Assembly (NCBI GenBank): GCA_003598175.1
Contig: QZKN01000065.1
Span: 1-64,000, forward strand
DNA: 64,000 bases
Reading direction: 5' to 3'
Source of the DNA: Candidatus Omnitrophota bacterium
Lineage (GTDB): Bacteria; Hinthialibacterota; Hinthialibacteria; Hinthialibacterales; Hinthialibacteraceae
Below the pieces are notes generated by a model that did no database searches, had not been told where the DNA came from, and saw only the letters and a list, made by a program, of their open reading frames with translations. The position numbers were made by a program, and so were the translations under genes. Shown here in pieces: positions 33,817-42,392 of this stretch. Numbering within the stretch: the stretch's first letter is position 1; each line of letters begins with the position of its first letter.

Positions 33817-36089
33817 GTCTCAATCCCCTCGTCAACGGGTCTCAAATTTCAATTATTTTACTCTTTTGACTATACGGGTTGAGTTTCAATGCGTCGTACA
33901 CGTCTCAATCCCCTCATCAACGGGTCTCGGATTTCAATTCTTCCAACGCATATAAATCAACTAGTACAATCTGTCAAAGGTCTCAATCCCCTCATTCACG
34001 GGTCTCAGATTTCAATGAAATACCCCTCTTCCGTCCCCCCAAGCTTGGGGGGAAACAGGGGGGGGGAGTCTCAGATTTCAATGAGATACCTCTCTTCCGT
34101 CCCCCCAAGCTTGGGGGGAAACAGGGGGGGCGTCTCAATCCCCTCATCAACGGGTCTCAGATTTCAATCCAATCGACGTATTGGAAAAGGGAGCTTATGA
34201 CTTTGTATTGTCTCAATCCCCTCATCAACGGGTCTCAGATTTCAATGCAGTATATGGATATCGAAACAATTCAGTTTTATGTTGTCTCAATCCCCTCATC
34301 AACGGGTCTCAGATTTCAATAGAGAGATTGCCACGGCATGGAGAGAAGCAGTCAGGAAAGCGTCTCAATCCCCTCATCAACGGGTCTCAGATTTCAATGA
34401 ATGTTCCTGCAATTGTAGAGCCCATCTCATTGCAAGAGGCGTCTCAATCCCCTCATCAACGGGTCTCAGATTTCAATGACTTAAGAAGCTTAATACATCC
34501 TCCATTCTCTCCATGTCTCAATCCCCTCATCAACGGGTCTCAGATTTCAATTAGCGTTGTAGGGTTGTAGTGGAAATTACGGGGGGGGGTACGTCTCAAT
34601 CCCCTCATCAACGGGTCTCAGATTTCAATCTTCTCAAGAACAACCGGATACAAAGTATGACAATCCTGTCTCAATCCCCTCATCAACGGGTCTCAGATTT
34701 CAATGATTAAAATCACAACCGAACAATGGAATACGCCCCAAGGGGGTCTCAATCCCCTCATCAACGGGTCTCAGATTTCAATAGGAATCGAAGGTGTGTT
34801 GCCGCTGGAGAAACTACCAGCGTCTCAATCCCCTCATCAACGGGTCTCAGATTTCAATTACATATATGGTGGATTTCACAGTGCGCGCCTATGGCAGTCT
34901 CAATCCCCTCATCAACGGGTCTCAGATTTCAATGCACGGAGAAAAGAAAATGAAAACATTCCACGTGAACGGAGTCTCAATCCCCTCATCAACGGGTCTC
35001 AGATTTCAATTTGATGGAATAGATAAATATGTCAACCAATTTCATCAAGAGTCTCAATCCCCTCATCAACGGGTCTCAGATTTCAATGATTGTCGCCGAA
35101 AACGCGAAACACCAAAATCAATTCGAAGTCTCAATCCCCTCATCAACGGGTCTCAGATTTCAATGATGTTGGCAGTAACACAGCACACTGTCAATGTCAA
35201 GAAGTCTCAATCCCCTCATCAACGGGTCTCAGATTTCAATTCTGTTTTTTCGCCGCCGCAATCCTATTTAGTATTTTTTGTCTCAATCCCCTCATCAACG
35301 GGTCTCAGATTTCAATGACTTCAACGATTTTATCGAACAGTTTCAAGTGGAATCAGCGTCTCAATCCCCTCATCAACGGGTCTCAGATTTCAATCCCGAA
35401 CAAATGAAAGCCTGGTGGATGTAATTCTTACTCGGTCTCAATCCCCTCATCAACGGGTCTCAGATTTCAATTCTTTATCGATTCAGCCTTCGGGATAGAC
35501 CGGGGATTGAGATGTCTCAATCCCCTCATCAACGGGTCTCAGATTTCAATGCCGAGGAAATCGATTCCTTCCAGCCGCCTGAACCATACGCTGTCTCAAT
35601 CCCCTCATCAACGGGTCTCAGATTTCAATGCCCGTCGGCTGAAGCGATCTTGAGTGAGATCACATCTGTCTCAATCCCCTCATCAACGGGTCTCAGATTT
35701 CAATGAGAATAAAGCCCCGCGCCCGCCCGCGCCCAAACCTAACCGTCTCAATCCCCTCATCAACGGGTCTCAGATTTCAATATGTTTGACCCAGTTGGCG
35801 GGTTATGGGAATACGCTTCGTCTCAATCCCCTCATCAACGGGTCTCAGATTTCAATGTTTATATGGATATAAATAGTGCTAGTGATGTTAAGATAAAGTC
35901 TCAATCCCCTCATCAACGGGTCTCAGATTTCAATTTACGTAAATATGGGTATACATTAAAACAAGCGTTGCTTGAGTCTCAATCCCCTCATCAACGGGTC
36001 TCAGATTTCAATTTTGAAAATTTGGCGAGTTCCGCATGTGCGGTCAATCCTAGTCTCAATCCCCTCATCAACGGGTCTCAGATTTCAAT
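33817..36089 (-). CRISPR. CRISPR array, 29 repeats of 37 bp, type III-A
   Basis: The plus-strand repeat begins GTCTCAATCC, runs through CCTCATCAACGGG and ends TCTCAGATTTCAAT. From 34132 to 36089 there are 26 identical copies. At the left end three copies (33817, 33902, 33980) carry one or two changes, and a partial repeat sits at 34068-34082. A relic (about 33873-33890) resembles a further repeat. Spacers are 37-42 bp. Degenerate repeats at the left mark the trailer, so the leader is at the right and transcription runs on the minus strand, like the cas genes. In that orientation the repeat ends ATTGAGAC, close to the usual type III 8-nt crRNA handle. Confidence 0.98.
34017..34131. repeat. C/G-rich palindromic element, second doublet, within the CRISPR array
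   Basis: Copies at about 34024-34066 and 34090-34130 flank the 3' half of a CRISPR repeat (34068-34082). Together they replace what would be spacer-repeat-spacer. Both are preceded by GARATAC and followed by a G-run merging into GTCTC. They match the doublet at 33703-33816. Confidence 0.75.
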
Positions 36090-36113
36090 AGCACCCTCGT
36101 TTGGGCCTTTGCC

Positions 36114-36142
36114 ATTATAGTGTTTTGTGGCTGTTTTGTCAT
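36114..36142 (-). promoter_or_regulatory. Sigma-70-type promoter of the CRISPR array
   Basis: On the minus strand ATGACA (36142-36137) and a perfect TATAAT (36119-36114) are separated by 17 bp. Transcription would begin near 36107, about 18 nt before the first repeat. Confidence 0.7.
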
Positions 36143-36235
36143 GGGGCGGAAATTGGTTTTCTTTCTGCTCATTTTTCAGATGTCCATCATCCTTGTTTTT
36201 CCTGCTAACTTTCTGATTTGATACGAGTTACCTGT

Positions 36236-36283
36236 TTTTGTCATGAGAGAACGGTTGGGGGGGAAATTCTTCTCATGACAAAA
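36236..36283. promoter_or_regulatory. Inverted repeat in the CRISPR leader
   Basis: TTTTGTCATGAGA (36236-36248) and TCTCATGACAAAA (36271-36283) are perfect complements 22 bp apart. Half of the motif overlaps the array promoter at 36134-36143. It may bind a dimeric regulator or an integration host factor. Confidence 0.5.
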
Positions 36284-36505
36284 TTCTCCCTTCGGCCGGA
36301 ATGGGTTGGCCGCATTGCCGCTAAGGAAACGGCGCAGGGCAGGAGGAACGCCATGAGTCCCGCCGTTCGGTTTTGGAATGCGGCGAGTTTCCTGCCCTTC
36401 ATCCCACCCTGCAATCGATATACCGAATTGTCAAAGAACGGAAAACAATCCCTTGCTTTTCGAATGGATTACCATCCGGTTCCCCTCATGATATCACACA
36501 TGAGA

Positions 36506-37474
36506 TCAGGAGTCCATAACAATTTTACCCAATCCCATGATCGTACTTTTCCCCACATGCACTGCCGTCGCGGCGGTCAGGAGCGGCCGCCAGGGCGCCG
36601 TTACGGAAACCAGCGAAATGGAACCCACCAGCCCTCCCATTTTCAGCGATGTGTTTTGCCGGTTGGAGTACCGCGTAAGATCCCGCCACTGAAGCCGCGC
36701 CGATTCGATGACGGGGTATCCGTCCGCATGCAACAAGGGGCGGAAATCGACCTTCTCGGGATCGGCGCTTTCGAAGCGGGTGAGAATGGCCCAAAGACGC
36801 CGGCAGACCGTCGCGCAGAACATGCCGATATCCAGCCGGCGCGATTGCAGCGTTCCCTGTGATTTCAAACGCAGCGGCGTTTCCAGCCGCAACTTCACCG
36901 TCTCGCCCGGGATGTTCGCATCCAGCAATTCCGCAATCGTGACCATCGGTCTCTCCGCCGCCAGGATTCCCGTGGTTTCGTCGTACAGCGCCGCGCCGCT
37001 CCGGTCGGTGACGGAAACCAGCGAAAACGGAATGCGCTTCTCGCCCAATCCCTCCAGCCCCATTTCCTTGACGGCGAAAACCAGATAAGGAAGCCGCGTA
37101 AAGGCGCTCCCGAACAAATTGATGTCAAAGGGGAGCAGGTCGCCGGGGCGATAAGATTGCGGATGATGCAGCGGCGGTTCGATCACCAGCGGATGGGGAA
37201 GATCGCGCATCCGCTTGATTTCCTGGGAACCACTCGCCGCCGGCGTTTCAAAGGTGTCCGGATACGGACAAGAGCGCTGCACCGGGCAGCCGTCGCAGGG
37301 ACGCATCCCATGCGTGCACACCAGGCGGCGCATGGCCATCGCCAGCGCGCCGCGCAGGGTGGAGCCCAAATAGGGAGGCAGAGAACCGGCGGCGGCGGCC
37401 CGCAAATGAAACCGGACGCGCAAAATGCGCAAACGGGCCAGCTCCACGGGAACAAGCTCCGGCCAATGGTTCAT
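36506..37474 (-). CDS. cas6: Cas6 pre-crRNA endoribonuclease
   Basis: A 322-residue RAMP protein that should cleave the repeat transcript to leave the 8-nt handle. It has SLPPYLGSTLRGALAMAM near residue 35, a cysteine cluster C-THGMRP-C-DG-C-PVQRS-C, VKLRLETPLRLKSQG as the start of the second ferredoxin fold, and the C-terminal glycine-rich loop HVGKSTIMGLGKIVM that identifies Cas6. The start overlaps the csm4 stop (ATGA). It occupies the position where csm5 is usually found; I considered Csm5 and rejected it on the glycine-rich loop and DUF2276-like N-terminus. Confidence 0.85.
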   Translation of the reverse strand: MNHWPELVPVELARLRILRVRFHLRAAAAGSLPPYLGSTLRGALAMAMRRLVCTHGMRPCDGCPVQRSCPYPDTFETPAASGSQEIKRMRDLPHPLVIEPPLHHPQSYRPGDLLPFDINLFGSAFTRLPYLVFAVKEMGLEGLGEKRIPFSLVSVTDRSGAALYDETTGILAAERPMVTIAELLDANIPGETVKLRLETPLRLKSQGTLQSRRLDIGMFCATVCRRLWAILTRFESADPEKVDFRPLLHADGYPVIESARLQWRDLTRYSNRQNTSLKMGGLVGSISLVSVTAPWRPLLTAATAVHVGKSTIMGLGKIVMDS

Positions 37475-38433
37475 GCGATCTTCTCCCTCACCGCCGGAGG
37501 AATCCGGATCGGAATCGGAAAAGCATAGGCGTATTGGACAACCTCCGGATGATCGTTGGATAGTCCGCTCAACATGCTTCCATACACTTCGGCCGGGGAA
37601 TGACCGGTAAAAAAAATGGAGCCCGGCTCGAAGAGAACCCAGGGACGTTTAAACGGTTTTCCGGCCGCGGCGAACGATTCGCCCAATTTGCCGTGTTTCA
37701 CGCGCATCTGCCAGAAGCCTTTTACCGGATCGTTCTTCGTGGGAACAAATCCGGATAGAGTGACAAATCCGTTTGCCCCTTCCCCGGAGGACGGAGGATT
37801 CCACCGCTCCGGCTCGCCATCGATCCGAAACGCCCCCATTCCCGATGATTTTTTCTTGCCGAATCCGGTTTTTTCCACATCCTGGAACAAGGAAAAGACG
37901 CGGTCGATCTCGTTTCCGGCGCGGTCGGCGAGAAAGATACAAAATCGGGCGTTGTCCTTGCCCGGAACCCAGCCATCCAGTTGAAACAGGCTCGCGCCGG
38001 ATTCCTCGTCAGCGCCGGTTGTGGTTCCGGAGAGGCGGTTGATGGCGGCGTGGAGTTGCGACGCGGACCGGACGAGTTCGAGCGCGTCCTCGCTTGCCGT
38101 TACTGTTTCTCCCCGGCAGGCGTTGGCGAATTCCGGCTCGGATAGATAGCGCGCTTGTTTTAACCGTTTCTGTTGCTGATAGGTTTCCGCATTATGCGCT
38201 TGGGTGATTCCGATAAACCGGCAATGAAAAGGCAGCGGCAGAAAACCGGCGGGGAATCCGTTCGTGAGCAAAAAAGGCGGTTCCCCTGCGCGAAACGGTT
38301 GCAGGAATCGGCTCAGTTTCTCCTCCCCTTCCCGATGCCGCAGCGCCCAGCAGAGATGGCCGAAGAGCGTATCCGCCTGCCAGTCCGTCAATTGCAGCGA
38401 AGTGAGACGTAGTTGGAGACGCCAGATTTGCAT
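37471..38433 (-). CDS. csm4: Csm4 subunit of the type III-A effector complex
   Basis: 320 residues, RAMP (Cas5-like) subunit that holds the crRNA 5' handle and bridges Cas10 to the Csm3 backbone. It starts MQIWRLQLRLTSLQLTDWQADTLFGHLCWALRH, with the DTLFGHLCWA family motif, then FLLTNGFPAGFLPLPF. The glycine-rich GFGKKKSSGMGAFRI loop lies near residue 200. AAGGAGAGCCCC precedes the ATG at 38433. It lies between csm3 and cas6 with overlap to the latter. Confidence 0.88.
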   Translation of the reverse strand: MQIWRLQLRLTSLQLTDWQADTLFGHLCWALRHREGEEKLSRFLQPFRAGEPPFLLTNGFPAGFLPLPFHCRFIGITQAHNAETYQQQKRLKQARYLSEPEFANACRGETVTASEDALELVRSASQLHAAINRLSGTTTGADEESGASLFQLDGWVPGKDNARFCIFLADRAGNEIDRVFSLFQDVEKTGFGKKKSSGMGAFRIDGEPERWNPPSSGEGANGFVTLSGFVPTKNDPVKGFWQMRVKHGKLGESFAAAGKPFKRPWVLFEPGSIFFTGHSPAEVYGSMLSGLSNDHPEVVQYAYAFPIPIRIPPAVREKIA

Positions 38434-38443
38434 GGGGCTCTCC

Positions 38444-39097
38444 TTATTCATCAACGGCTGTTAAGTCTTTGATCAGCACTTTTCCATATCCACGGGAACC
38501 GGAGCCGCCCAGCGTGTCGTTTTGAAGTAACTTGATCCCTTCGCGGATGAAGTTTTCATACTCATCAATCGGGTCGCCGTCAAAATGCCGTAATACGATT
38601 TCGATATCGAATTCGGTTCCTTCCGGAATTCGCTCTTGCCAACGGGGCCCTGACCTGCTGGCGGTTCCAGTTTTACGATCGATGGATACCTCCGCTTTGC
38701 TTTCCGCAAATGGAACTCCATGTTCTTCTTGCGCCTGTTTTAATTTTTCCAACGATTTTCCCGTTAATTGACAATCTCTAAAAATTACTCGTGTCACATC
38801 CTGGGTATTTCTTGCCGAGGCGCATCCAAATATTTTACACACTGTGCATTTTCCGCAATCACAAGGCTTGCCTGTTCGTCTTACATTTTCGCATTCTTTT
38901 TGTTCCAACAATGACCGGATCTTCCCTTTGAGTGAAGAGCCAGGAATGTAGGGATGACGGGTAATCGGATGGCGTAGAATGGGATTGTCCGTACCTCCGA
39001 TTTCCAGAGATTCTTTCGAACCTCCGATTCGAAGACCGGCTACGCATAATACTACTCCTCGCATGATTCGATGTCCTGTTAATTTATTCATTTCCAC
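38444..39097 (-). CDS. csm3: Csm3 backbone subunit with target-RNA cleavage site
   Basis: 217 residues, the repeated Cas7-like backbone of the Csm complex. GGTDNPILRHPITRHPYIPGSSLKGKIRSLLE contains the conserved Asp (GGTDN) that cuts target RNA at 6-nt intervals, and GKPCDCGKCTVCKIFGC is the family's zinc-binding thumb. The C-terminus has the glycine-rich DTLGGSGSRGYGKVLI. All catalytic elements look intact. It lies five bases after csm2. Confidence 0.95.
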   Translation of the reverse strand: MEMNKLTGHRIMRGVVLCVAGLRIGGSKESLEIGGTDNPILRHPITRHPYIPGSSLKGKIRSLLEQKECENVRRTGKPCDCGKCTVCKIFGCASARNTQDVTRVIFRDCQLTGKSLEKLKQAQEEHGVPFAESKAEVSIDRKTGTASRSGPRWQERIPEGTEFDIEIVLRHFDGDPIDEYENFIREGIKLLQNDTLGGSGSRGYGKVLIKDLTAVDE

Positions 39098-39102
39098 CTC
39101 CC

Positions 39103-39684
39103 TTATTTTTTCATATATCCGACCACACTCATAAAGAGTTCTTTGAATCCTTTCAAATTTTTCTTGTCTTTCGATGTAAGATCGATATAGTGTTTCATGA
39201 ATTCAGTGAAACATCGTTTTGTGATATCCCGTTCCTCACTCTTTTCCGCTATGGGAAGAAGACGATAAATACTTTCCATGGCTTTTTCATAATTTTTGTT
39301 AGGATCATCCGTGAATCGTTCATAGGCAGCTCGTACCGACTCGAAAAAACGTCTTACCGAAGCCGTAGTCAACTGTTCCTGATTAAATATTTGTGCAATT
39401 CCTTCTGCCGTTTCCATATAAATCTCACGACGAACCGCGCCCGATGAAGAGAAAAATTGGTCCAACTTGAGTGGTTTAGGAAGTCCCTGTTGTTCTCGGG
39501 AATCCCTTCGAGGATTGTTGTGCGATTCTCTCCCACGACTGCTGTGGCTGCTATATTGCTCACTCACTTTTGATGCACCTCCTTTGTCCGTATTTTTATT
39601 TTTCCGATTACAATCGGGACAAATCTCAAATTCCGGTTTGAAAGCATGAAACGGTTTCCCGCATTGTGTGCATACTTTTTTCAT
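39103..39684 (-). CDS. csm2: Csm2 small subunit with an N-terminal zinc ribbon
   Basis: 193 residues, longer than the usual 120-150. Residues 1-28 form a zinc ribbon, CTQCGKPFHAFKPEFEICPDC, followed by a low-complexity Ser/Arg/Asn linker to about residue 70. The helical Csm2 domain then runs FFSSSGAVRREIYMETAEGIAQIFNQEQLTTASVRRFFESVRAAYERF...FKELFMSVVGYMKK. Csm2 lines the target RNA groove of the complex. The identification rests on position between cas10 and csm3 and on the LTTASVRRFF pattern of the family. Confidence 0.85.
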   Translation of the reverse strand: MKKVCTQCGKPFHAFKPEFEICPDCNRKNKNTDKGGASKVSEQYSSHSSRGRESHNNPRRDSREQQGLPKPLKLDQFFSSSGAVRREIYMETAEGIAQIFNQEQLTTASVRRFFESVRAAYERFTDDPNKNYEKAMESIYRLLPIAEKSEERDITKRCFTEFMKHYIDLTSKDKKNLKGFKELFMSVVGYMKK

Positions 39685-39699
39685 GAAATTCCCCCTTTT

Positions 39700-42102
39700 C
39701 TACCTTCGATTCAAATACATACTATACGTTGCGATAAAACCCAAATGACGGATCGGATTTCCCTCGATGCGCTTGAATTGCTCCGCCCAGAGACGAATGG
39801 CGTCGTCTTTCACGTTTCGGGACAGGGTGTAGCTGAGAAGGGGAAGGAAGCGTAATCCCTCGACTATCCCCTCGTGCAAAAACATGTCCGCCAGTTGCGA
39901 GTAAAACACCAGATTTCTGGCGAAAGACGAGGAGATTTTGCCCTCCTGCAGCCAACGGGAAAGAGTTTCGATTTCGGCAAAGATGGCGTCGCTCTCTCCC
40001 CATTTCATCAAATGCCCGAAGGCGCAGAACTGATCTTTCGGATTTTCATAGCGATGGGCGGGTTTCCGTTTCGCCTGTTCCAACGCCGCTTCCGCCGCCG
40101 CCGCCGCCCACACCGGCGTCATCGGCTGCGTGACGTGGATGCCCAGCGAGAGGGTCAAATGCGGATTGTTGGCCGTATACGATTTCCATTCCCGCTGCAA
40201 ACTGCGCGCGAAATCGTGCAACCGATCCCACGGACCAACAAGCAGAACGTCGTCGCCGCCGGAAAAGACCGTATAAATCAGATTGTAGTTCTCTTTCCGC
40301 AAAAGATGGTTCACCCGTCCGCAAAAGAAAAATTCCAACGAACGGGAAAACGTCGCCATTTTCGACAGCGTCCAACCAATCTCGTTCCAATCCAACCCTT
40401 TTTGCAGCAACAAACCGAGATTATCGACGTCGGCTTTCAAATACCCGATGGCCTTGCGCCCGGTCGCGGCCTGGGCAATGGCGTTGAACGCCAGAATCTG
40501 GCCGTTCTGATACGGATCTTCGGGATGATGCTCCACATAGTCATCAATCGACGCATTGTCTCCCTCTTGGTAAACCGGAACATGAGACGCGCGGTAGAGA
40601 TAATGGACAGGCGCCATCGCATCGGGATATTCGTCTTCTTTGCCTCGTTGAAAGGAAAACAGGCTTCGCGCGCCGAGATCCAATTCACCGGCTCGCTCGG
40701 CGACCGAAAACGACCAGCCGAGAAGCGGGTAGTTTCCACGATCCGAATCAAACAACGCAAAGCAACGGGTTTTCGGAAGCAGCCGCCCCAGTTTTTCTTC
40801 AAAGTCAAATCCTTTGGTTTCATAATAGCCGCTATGGGATTCCTCTTGGATGGCCGCTTCCGGCGGAAGAACGAATCTTTCCTCATCCCACTCTCCGTTG
40901 TTCGTAAGGATCATGTGCAACGGCTGATGTTTTTTGACGGCGAGAGCGGCTGCGAGTTCCACAAATTTTTTCCCGATCCGCTTTTTGAAAAAATCCTCGC
41001 CGGTCAACGAAACCTGCGCGAGATTGAGCGCGATGGTTCCGTGCAAATTGGCAAACAACCACGTTTGGCATTCCTTTTCCCGTTTGATCAGGACCTCTTT
41101 CGTTTTTTCTGTATTCGGCAACAGCAAATGAAATTTGCCGCCGGCGCTGAGAATGATATTCAGGAACGGCAAACCGGCGTCGTTCAGAATTTGATAAGCC
41201 AGGATTTTCGTCATGAGGTCGATCAAAAACGAGCGGGCGCGCAGCCGTTTCGCCACCTTCCCGCCCCCCGCGTGCGCAATGGAAAATATATACTTCTGGA
41301 TACCGGATAAATCTCCGGCAACGAGAAGATATTTGGCTGTCGTACGGTCTCGCACCGCGCTTTCCTGTAAACTGTCGGTTTCCCGATGATAGAGATACAT
41401 CGCGGCGGCCGCGGCGGCCGCCGTCCGCGAATGCTCATAAAGCGAATTGTCGGGAATGAGATCGATGGTACTGGCGGGAACCGACCAGAAACACCGTTCA
41501 TAAAGCGCATCGAGACAGGCCAGCGTGGCTTCGATCCCCTTTGCCCGGCGATGGGTCCAATCGCGCAGAAACTGCTCCCATAATTTTTTATACCAATCCA
41601 CCAGCCATTCCTCTTCCGTGGAGGCGGAAAGAGGGTAATTGGATTGATCCTTTGATGTCAGCGGACATAGCGGCAGTTTCGGGAACGGCTCCGAAGGGTT
41701 CCCCTCCTGCGTTAAAAGAAAACGCAGAGGAATCATGCGCGCTTTTTTGTGGATGTTTTTCTCATATTTCTGTTCTCCCCGTTCCATGCCGGACGAGAGC
41801 CGATCCGCTTCGGCGACAATATGCTGGAGAACAGTGGAAGGATTGTGATGCCGGAAGGCGATTTCCGCCGCCCGCCCGTTTATGTCGTCCACGACGGGCA
41901 GTCCGCAATCGGCGCCGTACTGATCGAAAAATTGATCGGTCCATTGAACATGATAGTGAGTGGAGTGGCCATCACGGGTGGGCCCTCCTTTCGCCATACG
42001 ATTTTCTGTTGCCGGAGTGGTTTCCACTTCCGCCCGTTGCATGACCTTGCCGATGTCATGCAGAAAAGCCGCCAGGAGTAAATGCTGCAATGACGAATCC
42101 AT
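39700..42102 (-). CDS. cas10: Cas10/Csm1 large subunit with HD and cyclase motifs
   Basis: 800 residues. The N-terminal HD nuclease motif is FLHDIGKVMQR (His15-Asp16). A first Palm region carries LLVAGDLSGIQKYIFSI, and the second Palm the GGDD active site at about residues 615-618 in YTVFSGGDDVLLVG, which makes cyclic oligoadenylate. Target RNA binding should switch on both ssDNA cleavage and cOA synthesis. GAGGGGGATGGA precedes the ATG at 42102; the 11-residue upstream extension is discarded. It is the first gene of the leftward effector operon. Confidence 0.95.
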   Translation of the reverse strand: MDSSLQHLLLAAFLHDIGKVMQRAEVETTPATENRMAKGGPTRDGHSTHYHVQWTDQFFDQYGADCGLPVVDDINGRAAEIAFRHHNPSTVLQHIVAEADRLSSGMERGEQKYEKNIHKKARMIPLRFLLTQEGNPSEPFPKLPLCPLTSKDQSNYPLSASTEEEWLVDWYKKLWEQFLRDWTHRRAKGIEATLACLDALYERCFWSVPASTIDLIPDNSLYEHSRTAAAAAAAMYLYHRETDSLQESAVRDRTTAKYLLVAGDLSGIQKYIFSIAHAGGGKVAKRLRARSFLIDLMTKILAYQILNDAGLPFLNIILSAGGKFHLLLPNTEKTKEVLIKREKECQTWLFANLHGTIALNLAQVSLTGEDFFKKRIGKKFVELAAALAVKKHQPLHMILTNNGEWDEERFVLPPEAAIQEESHSGYYETKGFDFEEKLGRLLPKTRCFALFDSDRGNYPLLGWSFSVAERAGELDLGARSLFSFQRGKEDEYPDAMAPVHYLYRASHVPVYQEGDNASIDDYVEHHPEDPYQNGQILAFNAIAQAATGRKAIGYLKADVDNLGLLLQKGLDWNEIGWTLSKMATFSRSLEFFFCGRVNHLLRKENYNLIYTVFSGGDDVLLVGPWDRLHDFARSLQREWKSYTANNPHLTLSLGIHVTQPMTPVWAAAAAEAALEQAKRKPAHRYENPKDQFCAFGHLMKWGESDAIFAEIETLSRWLQEGKISSSFARNLVFYSQLADMFLHEGIVEGLRFLPLLSYTLSRNVKDDAIRLWAEQFKRIEGNPIRHLGFIATYSMYLNRR

Positions 42103-42153
42103 TCCATCCCCCTCGTTTTGATATAAATTTATCATTACAAGAAATATAAAATC

Positions 42154-42159
42154 ATTATA
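42154..42159 (-). promoter_or_regulatory. Candidate -10 element of the cas10 operon
   Basis: A TATAAT on the minus strand about 52 bp before the cas10 ATG. There is no good -35 hexamer 16-18 bp upstream, so this is tentative. The remaining intergenic sequence to 42392 shows nothing coding. Confidence 0.35.
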
Positions 42160-42392
42160 TTGTATTCCAAAGGAAAAATATACGGATCGTGCTCACGCTT
42201 GCCCACTATGGATGATGCTTCGGCGTGCGATCGAAAAATCCTGCCCGCGCCGCAGGGTAAGACTTTCCAGTTTTATATATTCATAAATAAAGATGATTGC
42301 ATTGAGCACGAACCGTTTGGGTCGGTGATTGTTCCAGCCCCACCTTCGACTTGATTGACTTAGGGATTTCTTCGATTCTCCACCGTGCATGA

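Larger units (their letters stand above)
36090..36505. other. CRISPR leader region between array and cas6
   Basis: About 415 bp without a gene. It holds the array promoter (separate entry) and a perfect 13-bp inverted repeat, TTTTGTCATGAGA at 36236-36248 with its complement at 36271-36283. The TTTTGTCATG core recurs at 36134-36143 over the promoter -35. Farther right, GGGCAGGA and TCCTGCCC pair across about 60 bp. No frame here looks coding. Confidence 0.7.

Noticed and set aside
33879-36120. Plus-strand open frames of 60-170 codons across 33.9-36.1 kb
   Set aside because: They are repeat-spacer read-through with recurring LNPLINGSQIS and SPHQRVSDFN units, products of translating a CRISPR array and not genes.
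36506-37474. Reading this gene as the missing csm5
   Set aside because: The C-terminal HVGKSTIMGLGK glycine-rich loop and cysteine-rich N-terminal half fit Cas6, and Csm5 features were not found.
39874-41310. A 478-codon plus-strand frame inside cas10
   Set aside because: It is antisense to a well-supported Cas10 and has Arg/Gln/Phe-rich shadow composition.
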